A DNA stretch of 61,566 bases from Actinomycetes bacterium. GTDB lineage: Bacteria > Actinomycetota > Thermoleophilia > Gaiellales > F1-60-MAGs149. Location of the stretch: the NCBI GenBank assembly GCA_025360225.1, contig JANYCN010000010.1:1-61566 (forward strand). Direction: 5' to 3'. The notes beneath the pieces were generated by a model that was not told the origin of the DNA, made no database searches, and was given only the letters and a program-made list of their open reading frames with translations. Shown here one piece after another: positions 27,914 through 37,428 of this stretch (the first letter of the stretch is position 1; each line of letters begins with the position of its first letter). Both the position numbers and the translations under genes were made by a program.

Positions 27914-30877
27914 CTACCAGCCTGTTGTGAGGACGTGGTCGAGCGTGTCGACGAAGTGGTCGGCGGAGGAGCGGGTGATGCAGAGCGGTGGCTTGATCTT
28001 CAACACGTTCATGCCGTCGGAGGTCGGCTGCACGATGATGCCGAGCTCGAGCAGGCGGTCGCAGATCGCGTATGCCTCCTCGCCTGCGGGCTCAAGCGTC
28101 TCCCGGTCGCGCACGAGCTCGAGCCCGAGGTAGAGGCCCATCCCGTGCACCGTGCCGCAGATCGCGTGGCGCGTGCACAGCTCTGCGAGACGACCCTTCA
28201 GGTGCGCGCCGACGACGCGCGCGTTCTCCTGGAGGCCCTCGGCTTCGAGCGCGTCGAGCACGGCGATCGCGGCAGCACAGCTCGCCGGGCTGCCACCCGT
28301 CGAGGAGAAGAACGCCCCTTCGCGGGCGAACCGTTCCGCGATCGCCCGCGTCGTGAGCACGGCGCCAACAGGAAAGCCGTTGCCGGTCGCCTTCGCGATC
28401 GTGATGACGTCCGGCACGACGCCCTGCTGCTCGAATCCCCAGAAGTGCTCGCCGAGCCGGCCGTAGCCGACCTGCACCTCGTCGGCGATACAGAGCCCGC
28501 CGGCCGCTCTGACCGCTCCGTACACCTCTGCGAGGTAGCCGGCAGGAAGCGGGATACCGCCCGCGTTGCCGTACACCGTCTCGGCGATGAACCCCGCGAC
28601 GGGCGTCCCCTCCGCGGCGAGGTCTTGAAGGATCCGGCGTGCGTCGGCGGCGTACCGCTCGCCGGCGTCTGCACCACGAAACCGCCCGCGGTAGGTGTTT
28701 GGGCTCTCGATCGGGTGGATCCACGCCGGTCGCCTCTCCGCGGCGAGCGGGTTGTCGAAGACCGCCGTCGACACCTCGTCGGTCGCGAGCGTCCAGCCGT
28801 GATAGGCGCTCTGTACGGTGAGAACGTCGCGTGCGCCGGTCGCGCAGCGGATCAGTCGCAGCGCCACGTCGTTCGCCTCGGATCCCGACCCGACCCAGAA
28901 CACCTGGTCGAGCCCGGCTGGTGCGCGCTCCGTCAGCCGCTCGGAGGCGCGCGTGAGCAGCTCGTAGTTGAAGCGCGAGTTCGTGTTCAGCAGCGTCAGC
29001 TGCCGGCTCACGGCCGCCCCCACGCCGGGGTGGCCGTGGCCGAGGATCGCGACGTTGTTCACCATGTCGAGGTAGGCGCGACCGTCGGTTGAGTACAGGT
29101 GATGGCGCCAGCCCCGCTCGATCTGGGGAGGGCGGGCGTAGTAGTGCTCCTGCACCCGTGCGACCACCGTGTCCCGGCGCGCGACGAGCCCGGCCGGGTC
29201 CTCGGCGGGGGCGGCGGCGGCGACGCCGAGGAGCGCTGACGGATCGGGCGAGAGCGCGCGCCAGCCAGCGGCGAGCGCGGGCAGGCTTAGCCGCGGTGCG
29301 TCCAGCTCGACGTCGACCACCGCCTGCAGGTGCACGTGTGCCGGCAGCGGGGAGGAGGCGGAGGGCGGCCCGAGCTCGCCGATCGCCTGACCGGCCGCGA
29401 CGCGCACGCCGACCCCGACCGACGGGGTCACACCGTACAGGCGCAGCGCGACGCCGTCGGCGTCCAGCACGACCTCGCGCGCGGCGATCGCGGCGACCGT
29501 CCCGGCCACCGGCGCGACGACGATCGTCCCCTCTGGCGCGATCAGATCGATCCCGAGGTGGTGTGCGGGGGAGGGCTCTCGCACGTCGGCCTTCGCGTTC
29601 GTGATCCGCGCCTCGCCCCAACGGCCGACTCCGCCCGCGAGCGCGGTTGCCGCTCTCGTCGCCGCCATGTCGTTCCACACCCCGCTCGTGAGGCCGGTGG
29701 TGCGGAGCGTGAGGTCGATATTCTCGGAGCGTGCGAGCGGCACCGGCGGTGTCGCGGTAGCAGCGAGCGTCACGATGCGCTCAGCCGTGCGCCGACCTGC
29801 CGCAGACGGCCCGAGCCCGATCGTTGCGCGCAGCGACTCGTGGGCGAGCGCGGGCGGGATCGCCTCGAGGCCGTCGAAGACCGTCCACGCGGCAGCCACC
29901 GCCTTGACGACGTACGGGTTCTGTGGGTCGAGGAGGGCGAGGTGCTCCTCGCTGACGGCGTCGACCGCCGCGCGTGCGAGCACCAGCGGCCAGATCGCCT
30001 CGGCCTCGTCCTCGCGCAGGGCGACGATCTCGTGGAACCCGCGCACGACGGTCATGGCGATCTCGAGCGCGTGGCTCGGGTCGTGCAGCGCCAGCGATGG
30101 GATGCCAACGCCGAGGTCGGAGATCCGCCAGGTGCGCATCAGGTCGCCGAGGTCGATCAGGCCCGATGGCAGCCATCTACCGGCCCGGTCACGCTCTGCA
30201 ATCACGTTGTAGTCGGTGATGTCGGCGTGCACCGCGTGCTGGGGCAGCGTCGCCGCGACGGGGGCGAGCAACGCCTCCGCCCGGCGCACGACGCGGAGCG
30301 CCTGGTCGCGGCGGGCGGCGTCGGGCACGTGCTTGGCGAGCGCGTCGACGACCTGGCCGGCGCGGCGGAGGTCCCACTGGATCACCCGCTCCAGTCCGGG
30401 GTGGTCGAACGAGGCGAGCGCGCGCACCGTCTCGCCGGCGAGACGGCCGTACGCGTGCAGCGCGCGCGTCGACCGGTAGGAGACGTCCTGGAGGGGCGTG
30501 CCCTCGACGTACGTCGTCAGACGCAGCGGGTAGGTGGCGCCATCCCGTTCGTACCGGACGATCTCCTCGCCGCCCGCCGTCGGGCGCACGACGGGCGTCG
30601 CGAACGGCAACACCGCCTCGGACAGGTGCGTCATCGCGGCGTTCTGGGCCTCGAGCGCGACGATCCCCCATCCCGGGTTCGCGACCTTCAGCACGAGACG
30701 CTCGGTGCCCGTGTCGATGCGGAAGTTGCGGTCCTGGTTCGAGCCGAGCTCCTTCACCGTTCCCTCGACACCGAACACGTCGCGCGCCAGCTCGACGGCG
30801 TCGGCGGTCGTGAACGGCGGCGGCACGAGGTCGAGGCGATCGAAGGGGTTCTCGGGCACCGTCATGGCAGAGATCAT
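27914..30877 (-). CDS. Triple fusion: APH-type kinase, M23-like domain, class III aminotransferase/phospho-lyase
   Basis: A 987-residue fusion. Residues 1-370 are an aminoglycoside/hydroxylysine-kinase fold, with catalytic HADITDYN (H217, D219, N224) and metal Asp D242 in LIDLGD. Residues 430-525 resemble a LytM/M23 beta-barrel and keep H440-x3-D444 and H514-x-H516. Residues 560-987 are a PLP class III aminotransferase with GSGSEAND, D799 and Lys K829, closest in style to AGXT2L phospho-lyases. In those pathways a kinase phosphorylates a hydroxyl of an amino compound and the lyase eliminates phosphate and ammonia. No signal peptide is seen. A Rieske oxygenase diverges 25 bases away. Confidence 0.85.
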   Translation of the reverse strand: MISAMTVPENPFDRLDLVPPPFTTADAVELARDVFGVEGTVKELGSNQDRNFRIDTGTERLVLKVANPGWGIVALEAQNAAMTHLSEAVLPFATPVVRPTAGGEEIVRYERDGATYPLRLTTYVEGTPLQDVSYRSTRALHAYGRLAGETVRALASFDHPGLERVIQWDLRRAGQVVDALAKHVPDAARRDQALRVVRRAEALLAPVAATLPQHAVHADITDYNVIAERDRAGRWLPSGLIDLGDLMRTWRISDLGVGIPSLALHDPSHALEIAMTVVRGFHEIVALREDEAEAIWPLVLARAAVDAVSEEHLALLDPQNPYVVKAVAAAWTVFDGLEAIPPALAHESLRATIGLGPSAAGRRTAERIVTLAATATPPVPLARSENIDLTLRTTGLTSGVWNDMAATRAATALAGGVGRWGEARITNAKADVREPSPAHHLGIDLIAPEGTIVVAPVAGTVAAIAAREVVLDADGVALRLYGVTPSVGVGVRVAAGQAIGELGPPSASSPLPAHVHLQAVVDVELDAPRLSLPALAAGWRALSPDPSALLGVAAAAPAEDPAGLVARRDTVVARVQEHYYARPPQIERGWRHHLYSTDGRAYLDMVNNVAILGHGHPGVGAAVSRQLTLLNTNSRFNYELLTRASERLTERAPAGLDQVFWVGSGSEANDVALRLIRCATGARDVLTVQSAYHGWTLATDEVSTAVFDNPLAAERRPAWIHPIESPNTYRGRFRGADAGERYAADARRILQDLAAEGTPVAGFIAETVYGNAGGIPLPAGYLAEVYGAVRAAGGLCIADEVQVGYGRLGEHFWGFEQQGVVPDVITIAKATGNGFPVGAVLTTRAIAERFAREGAFFSSTGGSPASCAAAIAVLDALEAEGLQENARVVGAHLKGRLAELCTRHAICGTVHGMGLYLGLELVRDRETLEPAGEEAYAICDRLLELGIIVQPTSDGMNVLKIKPPLCITRSSADHFVDTLDHVLTTGW

Positions 30878-30902
30878 CGCACGAACGCGTTAGGATGGTC
30901 GC

Positions 30903-32183
30903 GTGTCGTCGAAGCTGATCGTCAACCCGCCGCGACCCGTGCCGGCGGCGGCGTTCGCGCGTCAGGAGACGTACGCAGCGACGAGGCTACCCGTCGATCT
31001 CGCCTCGACGCTGATCCCCGACGCGTATACCTCGCCGGAGTTCTTCGCGCTCGAGCGCGACCGCGTGTTCGCCCACGGCTGGGTGCCGGTGTGCGTCCTC
31101 GACGAGGTGGCTGAGCCCGGGGCGTTCGTCACCGTCGAGGTCGCCGGCACGTCGGTGATCGTCTGCCGCACGAAGGCGGGCGAGCTGCGAGCACACCACA
31201 ACGTCTGTCGTCACCGGGGCGCCCGCCTGTGCGCTGAGGCCTCCGGTCGGGTGGCGCGGTTCTTCCAGTGCCCCTACCACGCCTGGGCGTACGACCTGGA
31301 GGGCCGCTGCCTCGGCACGCCGTTGTTCACGCCTGAGGCGGGGATCCCCGAGGAGCAGCGTCACCTGTTCGACATGGAGGCGGTGAAGGCGTTCGACATC
31401 GCTGACCACGGCCTGCACCCGGTGCGTGTGGCGGTCTTCGGCTGCCTCGTCTTCGTCTGCCTCGACCCGGACACGCCGGCGCTCGAGAGCCAGCTCGGCG
31501 ACCTCGGCGAGCGGCTTGCCGGGTATCGGATCGGCACGCACCGGCTCGTCCACCGCGCGTCGTACGAGATTGCCGCGAACTGGAAGCTCGTCGCCGAGAA
31601 CTACATGGAGTACTACCATCTGCCATGGGTGCATCCGGGCCTCGTCAAGGTGTCACCGATGGCCGACCACCACCGTTGGCAGGGGCCGGGGAAGTACGTC
31701 GGCTTCTGCACGTCGCCGATCGCGGCGAACACCGACGACGGTGGGTGGAAGGGGTTGCCGGACATGCCGGGGCTCGAGGGCGCCGACGCCTACAGCGCGC
31801 GCTTCGCCTGGCTGTTCCCGAACATCGCCGTCAACGCCCTCCCGAACCACACGGTGCTGCTCATGACGTTCCCGGTCAGCCCGACGCACACCCGTGAGGT
31901 GCTGTACATGCTCGCCGATCCCGGCTCGCTCGAGGCCGCCGGTCAGCTCGCTGACGAGCAGGTCGCAAACCTCGTGGCGTTCTGGGACGACGTCAACCGT
32001 GAGGACATCGCCATCGTCGAGCGCGTCCAGCGCGGTCTCGCAGACCCCGCCTACACCGGTGGGCGGCTCTGCTACCGGTTCGAGGAGTCCGTGCACCGGT
32101 TCCAGAACATGCTGATCGATCAGGTGCTCGGCATCGTTCGCGTTCCCGGTGGCGACGGTTCGGAGCTCGTCGTCAGCTCGTAG
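30903..32183 (+). CDS. Rieske non-heme iron oxygenase, alpha subunit (CntA/GbcA-like)
   Basis: A 426-residue oxygenase. The Rieske [2Fe-2S] ligands are C102-x-H104 and C123-x2-H126. Mononuclear iron ligands H239 and H244 lie in ENYMEYYHLPWVHP, with a late Asp in WDDVNREDIA. The bridging residue is Glu (E236) rather than the Asp of aromatic dioxygenases, a feature of quaternary-amine enzymes such as carnitine oxygenase CntA. No reductase partner is in the window. GTG 30903 diverges from the kinase-lyase fusion with 25 bases between starts, so the two are probably co-regulated. Confidence 0.88.
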   Translation: MSSKLIVNPPRPVPAAAFARQETYAATRLPVDLASTLIPDAYTSPEFFALERDRVFAHGWVPVCVLDEVAEPGAFVTVEVAGTSVIVCRTKAGELRAHHNVCRHRGARLCAEASGRVARFFQCPYHAWAYDLEGRCLGTPLFTPEAGIPEEQRHLFDMEAVKAFDIADHGLHPVRVAVFGCLVFVCLDPDTPALESQLGDLGERLAGYRIGTHRLVHRASYEIAANWKLVAENYMEYYHLPWVHPGLVKVSPMADHHRWQGPGKYVGFCTSPIAANTDDGGWKGLPDMPGLEGADAYSARFAWLFPNIAVNALPNHTVLLMTFPVSPTHTREVLYMLADPGSLEAAGQLADEQVANLVAFWDDVNREDIAIVERVQRGLADPAYTGGRLCYRFEESVHRFQNMLIDQVLGIVRVPGGDGSELVVSS

Positions 32184-32235
32184 CAGGACCTGTTGGGGGG
32201 CTGCGGCAGGCGCGTCGACGCTGCTGCCCGAGCGA

Positions 32236-33426
32236 TCAGGTCGGGTCGGCGATGTACTGCGGCGCGAGGTGCAGCTCGTCGTTCGTGCAGGCGTAGCGCA
32301 GCGCCACCGCCTCGTTTAGCTCGACGCCGAGGCCGGGCGCCGTCGGTGGGATCACGTGTCCATCGACGAGCTCGATCGGCGTGTGCAGCAGCTCGGCGTG
32401 GATGCCGTCCCATCGGCCGATCCCCTCGAGGATGAGGAAGTTCGGCGTGCACGTCGCCAGCTGAAGGTTCGCGGCGCCGACGATCGGTCCGCAGTAGAGG
32501 TGCGGCGCGATCTGGGCGTAGCGCGTCTCCGCCATCGCTGCGATCTTCTTCCCCTCGAGGATGCCGCCGACCCGTCCGAGGTTCATCTGCAGGATCGATG
32601 CAGCGCCCGTGTCGAGCACCCGTGCGAACTCGTACTTCGTCGTCAATCGCTCGCCGGTCGCGATCGGGATCGACGTCGCCCGTGCGACGCGTGCCATCTC
32701 CTCCGGCATCTCCGGCGGCACCGGCTCCTCGAACCAGAGCGGGTCGAACCGTTCGAGCCGCCGCGCGAGACGGATCGCACCGCTCACCGTGAACTGTCCG
32801 TGCGTGCCGAAGAGGAGGTCTGCCTTCGTGCCGACGGCGTCGCGGATCGCCGCGGTGTAGCGCTCGCATCGGTCGAGCTCGGCGAGGTTCGGCGTGCGCG
32901 GGTCGAGCGAGCTGTACCGGTCGGCCGGGTCGAACTTCAGCGCCGTGAACCCGCGCGCGACGTACTCCACCGCTCGCTCGGCCGCAAGATCGGCATCAAG
33001 GTACACGTCGACGGTGTCCGTCGGCTCGGCGTACAGGTAGGTGTATGCCCGCACGCGGTCACGAACGCGGCCGCCGAGCAGCTCGTAGACGGGCTTGCCG
33101 ACCGCCTTGCCGACGATGTCCCACATCGCCATCTCGATGCCGGAGAGCACGCCGACGAGCGTCGGGTCGGGGCGCAGCGCGAAGCCGGAGGCATACACGT
33201 CGCGCCACGTCGCCTCGATGTGGAACGGCTCTCGGCCGACGACGTGGCGCGCGACGACGTCCTCGACCATCGCCATCACGATCCGCGGCGCGGTGGTCGC
33301 GACGTAGCACTCGCCGACGCCCTCGATGCCGGCGTCGGTCTCAAGCTTGAGGAACAGGAACGTGCTCCCACCGTAGCCGGGGGTCGGGTTCGAGACGGGG
33401 TAGGTGCGGACGCCGGTGATCCTCAT
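32236..33426 (-). CDS. Enolase-superfamily sugar-acid dehydratase/racemase (MR family)
   Basis: A 396-residue enzyme with an alpha+beta capping domain (1-120) and a modified TIM barrel. Barrel motifs are FTALKFD, LWFEEP (metal Glu), ATGERL (metal Glu) and APHLYCGPI. At the first metal position the usual Asp appears as Gly in LFGTHGQF, so metal geometry must differ or use the nearby His. The family dehydrates aldonic acids or epimerises acids. It is the last gene of the Dpp-type transporter operon and overlaps the alcohol dehydrogenase gene (ATGA), which points to sugar-acid catabolism. Confidence 0.83.
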   Translation of the reverse strand: MRITGVRTYPVSNPTPGYGGSTFLFLKLETDAGIEGVGECYVATTAPRIVMAMVEDVVARHVVGREPFHIEATWRDVYASGFALRPDPTLVGVLSGIEMAMWDIVGKAVGKPVYELLGGRVRDRVRAYTYLYAEPTDTVDVYLDADLAAERAVEYVARGFTALKFDPADRYSSLDPRTPNLAELDRCERYTAAIRDAVGTKADLLFGTHGQFTVSGAIRLARRLERFDPLWFEEPVPPEMPEEMARVARATSIPIATGERLTTKYEFARVLDTGAASILQMNLGRVGGILEGKKIAAMAETRYAQIAPHLYCGPIVGAANLQLATCTPNFLILEGIGRWDGIHAELLHTPIELVDGHVIPPTAPGLGVELNEAVALRYACTNDELHLAPQYIADPT

Positions 33427-34535
33427 GACGCCAGGTCGAGGATCGCGCGGCGGCTCTCCCCGGCCCGCATCAGGTTGAACGCGTCGTTCACGCCGTCGAG
33501 CGGCAACCGGTGGGAGATCAGGCGATCGAGCGGCAGACGCCCGCGGCGGTGCTGGTCGAGGATCCGCGCGAAGTCGCGGTCGGGACGCGCCGAGCCGTAC
33601 TCGCAGCCCAGCACGCGTCGCTCCATGCGGAAGAAGGGGAGCGCAGGGAACGCGACGTCGGCGCCCTCGTGGGCGATGCCGATCAGCACCGTTGCGCCGC
33701 GCGTGCGGGTCGAGAGGAACGCCGCCCGCGTGACCTCGGCGCGACCGGTGACCTCGAACGCGTAGTCGACACCGCCGCCAGACGCACGCTGTACCTCCTC
33801 GGCCACCTCCTCTGCCGAGCCCGCCGCCCGCACGGCGTGGGTCGCGCCCAGCTCGAGCGCGTCCGCGAGCTTTGCGTCGCTCACGTCGACGGCGACGATC
33901 GGCCCGGCGCCCGCCGCGACCGCGCCGATGATCGCCGACAGGCCGACACCGCCGCAGCCAAACACCGCGACGCGCTCGCTCGGTCGAACCGCCGCCGTCC
34001 ACCAGACGGCGCCGATGCCGGTCGTCACGGCACAGCCGACGAGCGCTGCGACGTCGAACGGCACGTCGCGCGCGATCGGTACACAACACGCCTCCGGCAC
34101 GACGGTTGCCGTCGCGAACGTCGACAGAAACGAGTAGTGGAACACCTCGTCACCGGCGCGTGAGAGCCGGCCGGTGTCGTCCATCAGCTTCCCGGCACCC
34201 ATCGCCGGCCAGGCAGCGCTGCACAGGTGCGTGAGCTCGCGCAGGCACTCGTCGCAGCGGCCGCAGTACGGCACCCAGGAGAGCGCGACGTGGTCGCCGA
34301 CGCCAACGCGGCTGACGCCGGGGCCGACGGCCGCGACGACGCCGGCGCCCTCGTGTCCGAGCACCGTCGGGAACGGTGCGCGCGCGACGCCGTCGATGAC
34401 GTTCAGGTCGGAGCGGCAGACGCCGCTCGCGCGCAGGTCGACGAGGACCTCGTTCGCGCGTGGCGGCGCGAGCTCCAGCTCGTCGATCGTCAGTGGGCTG
34501 CCCGCGCCGGTCGCGATCGCGGCGCGGATCCTCAT
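33423..34535 (-). CDS. Zinc-dependent alcohol dehydrogenase (MDR family)
   Basis: A 370-residue medium-chain dehydrogenase. Catalytic zinc ligands lie in GVCRSDLNVIDG and GHEGAGVVAAVG. The structural zinc site is CGRCDECLRELTHLC. The Rossmann motif is VFGCGGVGLSAIIG. The layout is closest to class III or benzyl-alcohol-type enzymes. ATGA overlaps link it to the ABC ATPase upstream and the dehydratase downstream, so it probably oxidises the imported solute or a derivative. Confidence 0.9.
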   Translation of the reverse strand: MRIRAAIATGAGSPLTIDELELAPPRANEVLVDLRASGVCRSDLNVIDGVARAPFPTVLGHEGAGVVAAVGPGVSRVGVGDHVALSWVPYCGRCDECLRELTHLCSAAWPAMGAGKLMDDTGRLSRAGDEVFHYSFLSTFATATVVPEACCVPIARDVPFDVAALVGCAVTTGIGAVWWTAAVRPSERVAVFGCGGVGLSAIIGAVAAGAGPIVAVDVSDAKLADALELGATHAVRAAGSAEEVAEEVQRASGGGVDYAFEVTGRAEVTRAAFLSTRTRGATVLIGIAHEGADVAFPALPFFRMERRVLGCEYGSARPDRDFARILDQHRRGRLPLDRLISHRLPLDGVNDAFNLMRAGESRRAILDLAS

Positions 34536-36541
34536 CGCGGGCTCGCCTGCAGCGTGCGCAGCTGGTCGAGCGGGATGTGGCAGCGCATCAGGTGGCCGTC
34601 CGCGATCTCGACGAGCGGCGGCTCGGTCGTGTCGCAGACGTCGCCGAGCCTGCGTGGGCAGCGCGTGTGAAACACGCAGCCGGTCGGTGGCTTCGCGGCG
34701 CTCGGGATATCGCCTTCGAGGCGGATCCGGTCTCGTCCGCCGCCGTCGATCGTCGGCACGGCGGAGAGCAGCGCCTCGGTGTACGGGTGATGCGGCCCGT
34801 CGAAGACGACCTCCGCTGGCCCGAGCTCCATCAGTCGCCCGAGGTACAGCACGGCGATGCGGTCGGAGACGTACCGCACGACGCCAAGGTCGTGGGAGAT
34901 GAAGATGTAGGAGACGCCCTCCTTCGCCTGCAGCTCGACGAGGAGGTTGAGGATCGCGGCCTGCACCGACACGTCAAGCGCCGAGGTGGGCTCGTCGCAG
35001 ACGACGAGACGCGGCTCACCGGCGAACGAGCGGGCGATCGCGAGGCGTTGTTTCAACCCGCCGGAGAGCTGGCTTGGCCGGGCCGAGACGTAGCGCTCGG
35101 ACAGCCGAACGGACGTCATCAGCTCGGTCATCCGGGCGTCGGCCGCCTTGCCGGAGAGGCGCGCGAGCTTCCGCAGCGAGCGGCGCAGGATCCGCCGGAC
35201 GGTGTGCCGTCGGTTGAGCGCCGAGTCGGGGTTCTGGAAGACGATCTGGAGCGCACGCACCTCCTCGCGCGAGCGCCGTGTCATCCGTCCGCCGAGCTTC
35301 TTCCCCTCAAGCAGCATCGCGCCGCTCGTCGGCTCGAGGATCCCGAGCAGCGTGCGGGCGAGGGTGGTCTTGCCGGAACCGGACTCGCCGACGAGGCCGA
35401 GCGTCTCGCCCGGCCAGACGGACGCGGAGACTCCGACGAGGGCGTGGATGTCGTTGCCGTGCTGGCGGAACACCTTGCCGAGCTCGTCGAATGCGAGGAG
35501 CGGCGGTGCCGATCGATCGACCGGCGTCAGCTCGAGGTCAGCCGCCTCGAGCCGCGGCAGGGTCTGGGCCGTCTCGTGGAAGTGGCAGAGGCTGACGTGC
35601 TGCTCGCCGATCGCGTGAGCGGTCGGTGGCTCGGTGTGACAGCGATCCTGGGCGAGGGCGCACCGGTCGGCGAAGACGCAGCCGGGGAGGTCGTCGCCGA
35701 GGTTCGGCAGGAAACCGGGGATCGTGTCGAGGCGACCGTGGTCCTTGCGCACGCCGCCGCGTGGGACGCAGCGCAGGAGCCCGACGGTGTACGGGTGGCG
35801 AGGGTCGTGCAGCACCTCCTCGACCGGGCCCTCCTCGACGAGGCGACCGGCGTAGAGCACGCCGACGCGCGCACACATCTTCGAGATCACGCCGAGGTTG
35901 TGGCTGATGAACAGCACCGACGTGTGCAGGCTCGACTGGAGACCCGCGACGAGGTCAAGCACCTCTGCCTCGACCGTTGCGTCGAGGCCGGTCGTCGGCT
36001 CGTCGAGGATCAGGAGCGCCGGGTCCTTCGCCAGGGCCATCGCGATGATCACGCGCTGCTGCATGCCGCCTGATAGCTGGTGTGGGTAGCGCTGAAGCAC
36101 CGATGCCGGGTCGGCGATCTGTACCAGCTTGAGCGCCTCCAGCGCTCGCTCGCGCGCCTCGCCGCTGCCGACGCCCTGGACGGTGAACACCTCCGCGACC
36201 TGTCTACCGACGCGGATCGATGGGTTCAGCGCGGTACCGGGGTTCTGGTACACCATGCCGACGTCGCTCGCGCGCCAGCGGCGCAGGTCGCGGCGACCGA
36301 GCTCCATCACGTTCGCTCCGGCGACCTCGATCGAGCCGCCACGCACCCGGCCGTTGGCAGGCAGGTAGCGCATCACCGCCATCGCAGCGGTCGACTTGCC
36401 GCAGCCGGACTCGCCGACGAGGCCGTACGCCTCACCGCGGGCCACCTGCAGCGTGACGCCGCGCAGGACCTGGCGGTCCTTGCCGCGGACGCTGTAGGCG
36501 ACGTCGAGGTCGCGGATGTCAAGCGCGGGCGCGTCCGTCAT
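34532..36541 (-). CDS. Dpp/Opp-type ABC transporter, fused double ATP-binding protein
   Basis: A 669-residue fusion of DppD- and DppF-like ATPases. Domain 1 (about 5-325) has Walker A GESGCGKST, signature LSGGMQQRVI and Walker B LLILDEPTTGLD. It ends with the oligopeptide-family Cys-rich tail (GCVFADRCALAQDRC). Domain 2 (about 345-665) repeats the plan with GESGSGKTT, LSGGLKQRLAI, VVCDEPTSALD and GCVFHTRCPRR. One polypeptide thus supplies both nucleotide-binding sites, an arrangement common for carbohydrate and glutathione (GsiA-like) importers. Overlaps on both sides show operon membership. Confidence 0.93.
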   Translation of the reverse strand: MTDAPALDIRDLDVAYSVRGKDRQVLRGVTLQVARGEAYGLVGESGCGKSTAAMAVMRYLPANGRVRGGSIEVAGANVMELGRRDLRRWRASDVGMVYQNPGTALNPSIRVGRQVAEVFTVQGVGSGEARERALEALKLVQIADPASVLQRYPHQLSGGMQQRVIIAMALAKDPALLILDEPTTGLDATVEAEVLDLVAGLQSSLHTSVLFISHNLGVISKMCARVGVLYAGRLVEEGPVEEVLHDPRHPYTVGLLRCVPRGGVRKDHGRLDTIPGFLPNLGDDLPGCVFADRCALAQDRCHTEPPTAHAIGEQHVSLCHFHETAQTLPRLEAADLELTPVDRSAPPLLAFDELGKVFRQHGNDIHALVGVSASVWPGETLGLVGESGSGKTTLARTLLGILEPTSGAMLLEGKKLGGRMTRRSREEVRALQIVFQNPDSALNRRHTVRRILRRSLRKLARLSGKAADARMTELMTSVRLSERYVSARPSQLSGGLKQRLAIARSFAGEPRLVVCDEPTSALDVSVQAAILNLLVELQAKEGVSYIFISHDLGVVRYVSDRIAVLYLGRLMELGPAEVVFDGPHHPYTEALLSAVPTIDGGGRDRIRLEGDIPSAAKPPTGCVFHTRCPRRLGDVCDTTEPPLVEIADGHLMRCHIPLDQLRTLQASPR

Positions 36542-37428
36542 CGGTCGAGCGTCTCCTGGAGGCCATCAGCGATCAGGTTGACGCCGACGACGAGCGAGGC
36601 GATCGCGAGCGCCGGCGGCAGCACCGTCCAGGCGAAGTCGCCCTGGACGAGGAGCGTGAAGTTGTCGGCCACCTGGAGCGACCAGTCGGGTGAGGGTGGC
36701 TGGACGCCGAAGCCGAGGAACGTCAGCGCGGCGACGGTGAAGATCGCGTAGCCGAGGCGCACCGTTGCCTCGACGATGATCGGCCCCATGATGTTTGGCA
36801 GGATCTCGACGAAGAGGATGTACGGCGCGCGTTCGCCGCGCAGCTGTGCCGCCTGGATGTAGTCGAGATCGCGCTCCGCGAGCACCGCAGCGCGCACCGT
36901 GCGCGACACCGTGAGCGAGAAGGCGAAGCCGATCACGAGCACGAGCGTGCGGTTCGAGTGGCCGAGGCCGGTGAGCGCGGTGATCGCGACGATCAGGAGC
37001 GGTAGCGCGAGGAACGCGTCGATCGCGCGGCCGAGAACGTCGTCGAGCCAGCCGCGGAAGTAGCCCATCAAGAGCCCGAGGACCGTGCCGCCGACGATGC
37101 CGACGAGGGTCGCCGCTGGTGCGATGCGCAGGGTGTCCGTCGCGCCGGTGAGCACGCGGGAGAGGACGTCGCGACCGAGCTGGTCGGTGCCGAAGAGGAA
37201 GTGCACGTGACGGTCGTCGACGCTCGTCGAGCCGGGCGGCACCGTGATGTCGTTGTCGTACTGGACGAGCGGGTCGTACGGCGCGAGCTTCGAGCCGTAG
37301 AACGCGCAGAAGATCCAGAAGCCGACGATCAGCGTGCCGACGAGGAACGTGGGGGAGCGCAGGAGGCGCCACAGCGTCTCGCGCCGCGCCTGCGAGCGGA
37401 CTCCCTGAGCGGCAGCGACCGCGCTCAT
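36538..37428 (-). CDS. Dpp/Opp-type ABC transporter, permease (DppC-like)
   Basis: A 296-residue permease with an N-terminal OppC segment, about six helices and the family signature HFLFGTDQLGRDVLSRVL. The coupling-loop region is RDLDYIQAAQLRGERAPYILFVEILPNI. Its ATG overlaps the stop of the DppB-like gene, and its own stop overlaps the ATPase gene. Confidence 0.92.
   Translation of the reverse strand: MSAVAAAQGVRSQARRETLWRLLRSPTFLVGTLIVGFWIFCAFYGSKLAPYDPLVQYDNDITVPPGSTSVDDRHVHFLFGTDQLGRDVLSRVLTGATDTLRIAPAATLVGIVGGTVLGLLMGYFRGWLDDVLGRAIDAFLALPLLIVAITALTGLGHSNRTLVLVIGFAFSLTVSRTVRAAVLAERDLDYIQAAQLRGERAPYILFVEILPNIMGPIIVEATVRLGYAIFTVAALTFLGFGVQPPSPDWSLQVADNFTLLVQGDFAWTVLPPALAIASLVVGVNLIADGLQETLDR

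Noticed and set aside
34460-36073. Long rightward frame of 537 codons over the ABC ATPase
   Set aside because: Antisense to a perfectly recognisable double ATPase; no motif of its own.
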